NCBI GenBank assembly: GCA_963851325.1
Contig: CAWKOR010000001.1
Span: 2,046,001 to 2,110,000, forward strand
Direction: 5' to 3'
From: DATGKG01 sp963851325
GTDB lineage: Bacteria; Desulfobacterota; Binatia; Binatales; Binataceae
Length of the DNA stretch: 64,000 nucleotides
Position numbers and translations under genes: made by a program. Positions 59,777-64,000 of this stretch are shown here, piece by piece. Position 1 is the stretch's first letter, and every line of letters starts with the position of its first letter. The notes under the pieces were generated by a model. The model had not been told where the DNA came from and did no database searches. It worked only from the letters and a program-made list of their open reading frames with translations.

Positions 59777-62455
59777 TCACGGCAGGCACACGTTATGTCC
59801 GAGCTGGAGGCAGGCTTGCGGTGGTGTCAAAACTGGTGCGGCCAGTCCCAGCAACTCACTCACCGCGGGCACGCTCGCTTGCGGCGGACTACAGGTGTTC
59901 GCTGCAAAAATATTGCCCGCAGCATCGATCGCGAGGGCTTCGGGATCGCAGAGTCCCGCGCCCTCGGGCGAAAAGAGCAGCCCGGTCAGATAGCCATTTC
60001 CCGCAGTGAGTTCGTTGATAGCCCAACCGAAGTTGGTAGTAGTGATCGCAAACACGTCATCCGCCGAATCCAGCGCCATCGCTTTCGGCCGATCAAACGC
60101 AGCGGTCGCCGGAGAAAAGTACTGACCGGAACCATATGCAGGCGCGGTCAATTCACTTATGCCGCCGCTGCCCATGCCCCCGAGCAGCACCAGCACATTG
60201 GAAGCGGCATCCAGCCCGATGGAAAACTCCGATCCCACCGTCGAGCTGTCCGGAACGGTCAGCGTAAAACTCGAGCCCGAGCTGTAGTTGCTCGCGGCGT
60301 TGAGTTTGCTCACCGTGTTGTCGCAGTTCGCCACAAAGATGTTCGACGCCAGATCCACAACCAGCGATGCCGGACACGTCAGACTTGCGTCCGAGGAAGT
60401 AAAGTTGAACGCGGTGCTGTAGTCGCCGAGCGCCACCAGCTCGCTGACACTGCCGCTGCCGCCGCCGGGATGGTTAGCCACGAAAACATTTCCCGCCGCA
60501 TCCAGCGCAACCGACTGCGGATGATCGAAGGCCGCTGCGCCTCCAGGGTTGAACACACTGCCATCCAGATGATTGCTCTCGGCGGTTAACTCGCTGACCG
60601 CGTTGGAATCGCGGCTGCTCACGAAAAGGTTGTTCATCGTATCGATGGCGATGGAAGCTCCGTCCGCGACCGTGATTCCGGCGGGAAGGGTCGCGCTGAC
60701 CGCATATCCGCCAGCCGGAGTAATCTGGTTTATCGACGCGGTAGGAACTGTGCTATCGACGCCGACTACGAATAGATTTCCACCCGAATCGATCGCCAGC
60801 GCGGTGTTGATGTTCAATGGATCATTCCCAACGGCAAGCATCAGACCGATCTCGAACCCGTCGGGGCCGGCCATCAGGGCCGGCTGATACGGCAGCGGCG
60901 AAATCATCGCCTGAATAGCGAATAGCGAGCTCACGTTGAGCGTTGGATTGGTCGCCATCGCATGCATCGCCGCAAGGGTTGTATCGGATGCTGAAGTAGA
61001 AGTGTTGGTAAACAACGCATCGCAAGGACTCGAATTCGGCCCCGAACTGCTCGCACACGCCGCGATGATGTTCGACAGGGTGTTGAGACGTTGCAACCCG
61101 TCGCAGTTGACGGGCGGCGAGCCCGATGCGCACTGCACCGAGCTGGGCAGGAAATTGGAGGCAACACCGCTTACCGAGGCATCTCCGGCCGCATCAACTG
61201 CGGCGAGATTGTAGTAGTTCCGGTATCCGACGCCCAAGCCGCCGGCGTTGGTTGCTGACGCTCCAATGATCTGGCCGGTCGAGTCGACAAATTGCGCCAA
61301 AGCCACTTCGGCAGCCGCGGTTGTCAATTCGTCAATGATGACGATGGTCGAGGTATTGATGTTGCCGCATGGTCCAATAGGAGCGATCAGACCAAGCGCC
61401 GAATTGGTTCCCGCCCCCGCATCACCACCGATAGCCACAACATAGGTTTCGATGCTGCCTGAGGGGCACACGTAGGGAACCGTGTATGCTCCGTTACCCG
61501 CGGTGATAGCAGTACCCAAAGAGCTACCCTGCGATCCATAACCGGTGGCGCCGACGCTATAGAAGGTAACGGCAGCGCCTGCGACCGGCGTTCCATCGAC
61601 GGTGACATTGCCGCCAAAGAAAGCGCCGCTCGGAGTTGGCGTGGATGAGGGAGTCGGTGTCGCGGTTTTCGTCATCGCCGAAGTTGCGGTCGAGCCAGGC
61701 GTCGGCGCCTGGCTCGGAGTCGCCGCCATGGTCGGCGTGGCAGTTGGGGTAGAGGTCGCCGCAGCGCTGGAGGTCGCGGTAGCCGTAACGGTTGCGGTCC
61801 CGGTCGCGGTCATGATGGCAGTGGCCGTCGCAATCACGGTCGGAGTTGGAGTCACGGTCGCCGTGAGTGTTGGCGTAGCAATGATGGTGGAGGTGGACGT
61901 TGGTGTAAGCGTCGCAGTTGGCGCGACCGGGGTAGGTGTAGGTGTCGGAGTCCCGGTCGCCGTTGGTGATGGGGTCGGGGTCGGGGGAGTACCTTTCGCC
62001 GCACCTCTCAATTTCACCAAGGCATCGGTCTTACCCTTGGTTGCATCGCTCACGACGGAAATGGTGTCGTTGAAAACTCCAGCCGCACCGGGTGCAAAGA
62101 GCACCGTGACCAGGAGCGGCGATCCTTTGGGCTGAAGAACGGTCTGGCCGCCGCCCTGCGTTATGGTGAATTCGGGTATGTTCGCGCTTCCAACCGTTAC
62201 GTTGAGCGCGGCGGTTCCAACATCTCTGATGGAAAAAGTTTTCGACTGGGCAGTGGTCGTCCTGCCGAACACAACTCTTTTGAAGCCGAGGTGGCCCGGC
62301 GCGATCCGCATTCTGGCGAATGGGGTCCGGGGTTTTCGGGCTTCAGGCTGGGCCTCCTGCGCCGAGGCGGAAGTAAGTGCATTGATCGATAAAGCGAATG
62401 CCAGGAGCAGGATGGAAAGATAGGTTCCCAGAGCCTTGGCTGCGGCACAACTCAT
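59777..62455 (-). CDS. Secreted protein: anchor-D domain, T/P linker, Ig-like segment, NHL-type propeller
   Basis: 892 residues. Signal peptide LSILLLAFALSINALTSASA. Residues 50-153 are an ASPM/SPD-2/Hydin-type anchor domain (LGFKRVVFGRTTTAQSKTFS, LVTVLFAPGAAGVFNDTISV). Residues 155-277 are a long Thr/Pro/Ala linker (61625-61993). Residues 278-350 look like a carboxypeptidase-regulatory/Ig-like domain (GGNVTVDGTPVAGAAVTFYS). The last 320 residues have NHL-like repeats with the core ALDAAGNVFVANxxxG (e.g. SVALDAAGNVFVANHPGG). It shares the anchor domain with the secreted protein at 24131 and T/P linkers with that at 54535. Confidence 0.82.
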   Translation of the reverse strand: MSCAAAKALGTYLSILLLAFALSINALTSASAQEAQPEARKPRTPFARMRIAPGHLGFKRVVFGRTTTAQSKTFSIRDVGTAALNVTVGSANIPEFTITQGGGQTVLQPKGSPLLVTVLFAPGAAGVFNDTISVVSDATKGKTDALVKLRGAAKGTPPTPTPSPTATGTPTPTPTPVAPTATLTPTSTSTIIATPTLTATVTPTPTVIATATAIMTATGTATVTATATSSAAATSTPTATPTMAATPSQAPTPGSTATSAMTKTATPTPSSTPTPSGAFFGGNVTVDGTPVAGAAVTFYSVGATGYGSQGSSLGTAITAGNGAYTVPYVCPSGSIETYVVAIGGDAGAGTNSALGLIAPIGPCGNINTSTIVIIDELTTAAAEVALAQFVDSTGQIIGASATNAGGLGVGYRNYYNLAAVDAAGDASVSGVASNFLPSSVQCASGSPPVNCDGLQRLNTLSNIIAACASSSGPNSSPCDALFTNTSTSASDTTLAAMHAMATNPTLNVSSLFAIQAMISPLPYQPALMAGPDGFEIGLMLAVGNDPLNINTALAIDSGGNLFVVGVDSTVPTASINQITPAGGYAVSATLPAGITVADGASIAIDTMNNLFVSSRDSNAVSELTAESNHLDGSVFNPGGAAAFDHPQSVALDAAGNVFVANHPGGGSGSVSELVALGDYSTAFNFTSSDASLTCPASLVVDLASNIFVANCDNTVSKLNAASNYSSGSSFTLTVPDSSTVGSEFSIGLDAASNVLVLLGGMGSGGISELTAPAYGSGQYFSPATAAFDRPKAMALDSADDVFAITTTNFGWAINELTAGNGYLTGLLFSPEGAGLCDPEALAIDAAGNIFAANTCSPPQASVPAVSELLGLAAPVLTPPQACLQLGHNVCLP

Positions 62456-62758
62456 TTCGCTGCCCCTCCGAAAACCGCTGTGGCGGCTTCCAAAACGGCG
62501 AGCCTGGTCCGTCAGCCACTCGATGGTTTTCTCGAACGAACTTTTACTCGATCTATGTCACTATTAGGCCGTCGCTCTGCGTATCCGATCCATCTGTCGG
62601 TGGATGGTCATCAACACATTGTCACAATATTGGTGAAAGCACGACTTGAGTCCAGCGTGGCCGGCCGAGTTTCAAAATTACTCAGCGCGGACGGGGCGTG
62701 GTTCAGCCTGCGCTGAAGGCGCCCCGATCCGAGCCAGGTGAAGGCTTGGAGCTGTCGC
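62456..62758. other. Intergenic, about 300 bases, no gene seen
   Basis: Between the start of the secreted propeller gene (minus) and the end of the serine hydrolase gene (minus). It must hold the promoter of the former. No terminator with a T tract or operator was recognised. Confidence 0.5.
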
Positions 62759-63958
62759 TTACTCCGCGCAGGCACCCGCAAGGCTGCATACCGCTACGCC
62801 TCGGCGACCCTCGCGAAGGTCGTTTCGGTCAAAGCCGTTGGTCAGATACGCAAAGGAAATTCCAGTCGCCGGATCCGCCCATCCGATCTGACCGCCAAAC
62901 CCAGGATGTCCGAAGGCTTCCGCCGAATTGGTTCGGCCGAAGCCGCGCAAATTGGCCTTGCCGTCGCCGCCCGCGACCACGATTCCGAGCGCTCGATTGG
63001 CGACGATGCCGCGGGCCGGATCGATCAGATTGCCGCTCCGGATGCGCCGGGCTTCGCGCAACATTTCCGACTGCCAGACCCGAGTTCCGTCGTACGCCTT
63101 ACCGTCATTGAGCAGCGCCTGGTAAAACAGCGCGATGTCGCCTGCGGTGGTCATCAGGCCGCCGGCGGGAAAATCGGTCTCGCGCATCGCGGGATCGTTC
63201 ATCTCGAGCACCGCATCCTCGGTGATCGAGCCCAGGCTGGCGCGCGGGGGAGTGATTCCGAGCTTCTGATATTCTTCGTCTTTGGCCGGTTCGCCGACCC
63301 ATTTCACATCTGCCATGCGATTCTGAATCGCGCGCGGCAGGCCGATGCGCAAATCGGGCAATCCGAGCGGCTGCGCGATTCGGTCGCGCACGAACTCTCC
63401 GATGCGCTGGCCGGTGATGCGCTCGATCGCTTCGGCGATCGGCCAGTAGTTGGCATGGATATGGTAGAAGAACTTCTCACCCGGGACATTGACCGGGCGC
63501 CATTGCGCAAAGCGTTCCAGCCGCCGCTTGCGATCGCCCCAATCGCCGAACGAACCGGGAGCAACCGGGATGCCGGCGGTGTGAATCAGCAGATGCTCAA
63601 TGGTCGTGGTTTCCTTGCCGTTAGTTCCATACTCGGGCACGTACTTGACGATTAGATCGGCCGGGCTGACCTTCCCTTCCTGGATCAGGAGCCACAGGGC
63701 GGATGACGTAATGGCCTTGGTGGCTGACATCGCAACGAAGACGGTTTGGTCAGTGGCAGGCTTTTCGACGCCGCCCTGGACCGCGCGCCCGAAAGTCTGC
63801 ATCGCAGCGATTTTGCCCTTGCGCGCAATCGCGAGCTGACAGGCAGGCAGAACGCCATCTTTGACGTCGCGCGCGGCGCGATCCATCAAAGCCTGCACCT
63901 TGTCCGGATTGAGTCCAACTTCAGCCACGCTCTCGGCAAAAAAATGTTCCGCTGGCAT
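62759..63958 (-). CDS. Beta-lactamase-fold serine hydrolase
   Basis: 399 residues. Catalytic SxxK in FVAMSATKAITSSALWLLI, Tyr motif in FFYHIHANYWPIAEAIERI (YxN-like HANYW), and HPGFGGQIGWADPATGISF near the third motif (HxG). The PF00144 family covers esterases, peptidases and D-amino acid amidases. No signal peptide. GGAG lies 8 bases before ATG 63958. It is the second family member in the window but not a close copy of the gene at 30780. Confidence 0.9.
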   Translation of the reverse strand: MPAEHFFAESVAEVGLNPDKVQALMDRAARDVKDGVLPACQLAIARKGKIAAMQTFGRAVQGGVEKPATDQTVFVAMSATKAITSSALWLLIQEGKVSPADLIVKYVPEYGTNGKETTTIEHLLIHTAGIPVAPGSFGDWGDRKRRLERFAQWRPVNVPGEKFFYHIHANYWPIAEAIERITGQRIGEFVRDRIAQPLGLPDLRIGLPRAIQNRMADVKWVGEPAKDEEYQKLGITPPRASLGSITEDAVLEMNDPAMRETDFPAGGLMTTAGDIALFYQALLNDGKAYDGTRVWQSEMLREARRIRSGNLIDPARGIVANRALGIVVAGGDGKANLRGFGRTNSAEAFGHPGFGGQIGWADPATGISFAYLTNGFDRNDLREGRRGVAVCSLAGACAE

Positions 63959-64000
63959 TGCGATGTCTCCTTAGAATCCTGCCCGAATCTTGCGAATCCC

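Noticed and set aside
62738..63655. Plus-strand frame opposite the last serine hydrolase
   Set aside because: Shadow frame without domain; the minus strand has SxxK and other motifs.
1..64000. UGA reassigned to Trp or Gly throughout this genome
   Set aside because: UGA is used as a normal stop for many genes here, for example waaF (7244-7246), lpxD and the M1 peptidase.

Overview
The window is about 64 kb of a high-GC, Gram-negative bacterial chromosome. lpxD and a waaF-type heptosyltransferase indicate an outer membrane with LPS, and many genes encode lipoproteins or Sec-exported proteins. An F420-type (LLM) oxidoreductase, SCP-x-type thiolases, MaoC, SDR and epoxide hydrolase genes, two in-frame UGA selenoproteins and T/P-rich secreted proteins together suggest an uncultured soil or groundwater lineage of the Desulfobacterota/Binatota type. 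That placement is inference: there is no rRNA, tRNA or other taxonomic marker here.

The most interesting region is 1.3-5.3 kb. It is a tight same-strand cassette of four genes: a peroxiredoxin-like selenoprotein (UGA at 1445-1447 in the motif GHW-U-PFC), a seven-bladed Kelch lipoprotein, a thioredoxin-like fusion protein with CATC, and a UGSC-family selenoprotein (UGA at 5070-5072, motif D-U-GSC-TTC). Both selenoproteins would normally be annotated as broken or truncated genes. A hairpin lies just after each UGA, and a strong hairpin at 5322-5350 closes the cassette. A selenium/thiol redox system of unknown substrate is the best candidate here for an undescribed system.

Layout. 1-0.6 kb: end of an SCP-x-type thiolase. 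1.3-5.3 kb: selenoprotein cassette. 5.4-6.0 kb: GST. 6.1-8.5 kb: waaF-lpxD-small lipoprotein (LPS). 8.6-9.2 kb: exported MsrB. 9.3-10.7 kb: alpha/beta hydrolase and cupin. 11.1-18.5 kb: minus-strand run of catabolic and repair genes (aminotransferase, methyltransferase, Rid, AlkA-type glycosylase, LLM oxidoreductase, two amidohydrolases), with a divergent third amidohydrolase at 18.7-19.8 kb. 19.8-21.4 kb: GH13 glucosidase with a one-base frameshift. 21.4-24.0 kb: M1 peptidase with HEAT repeats. 24.1-27.6 kb: large secreted protein, MscL with a zinc ribbon, polysaccharide deacetylase. 27.6-36.3 kb: response regulator, lipoproteins, Fe-ADH, serine hydrolase and a 1401-residue five-PAS hybrid kinase. 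36.5-40.4 kb: His/Trp-rich secreted protein, thiolase-like protein, lipoprotein, pseudouridine synthase. 40.4-48.1 kb: two different class III cyclases flanking an SDR and an epoxide hydrolase. 48.2-54.4 kb: secondary alcohol dehydrogenase, MaoC-like protein, methyltransferase, MscS-type channel with a cyclic-nucleotide-binding domain, dihaem cytochrome c. 54.5-62.5 kb: three large or medium exported beta-propeller/T-P-linker proteins. 62.8-64 kb: a second beta-lactamase-fold serine hydrolase.

Themes: redox and oxidative-stress chemistry (selenoproteins, MsrB, GST), CoA-linked and xenobiotic-type catabolism (thiolases, MaoC, SDR, hydrolases, amidohydrolases, LLM, ADHs), cyclic-nucleotide and two-component signalling, osmotic valves, and a secreted-surface cluster. 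No insertion sequence, CRISPR array, tRNA or rRNA was recognised.
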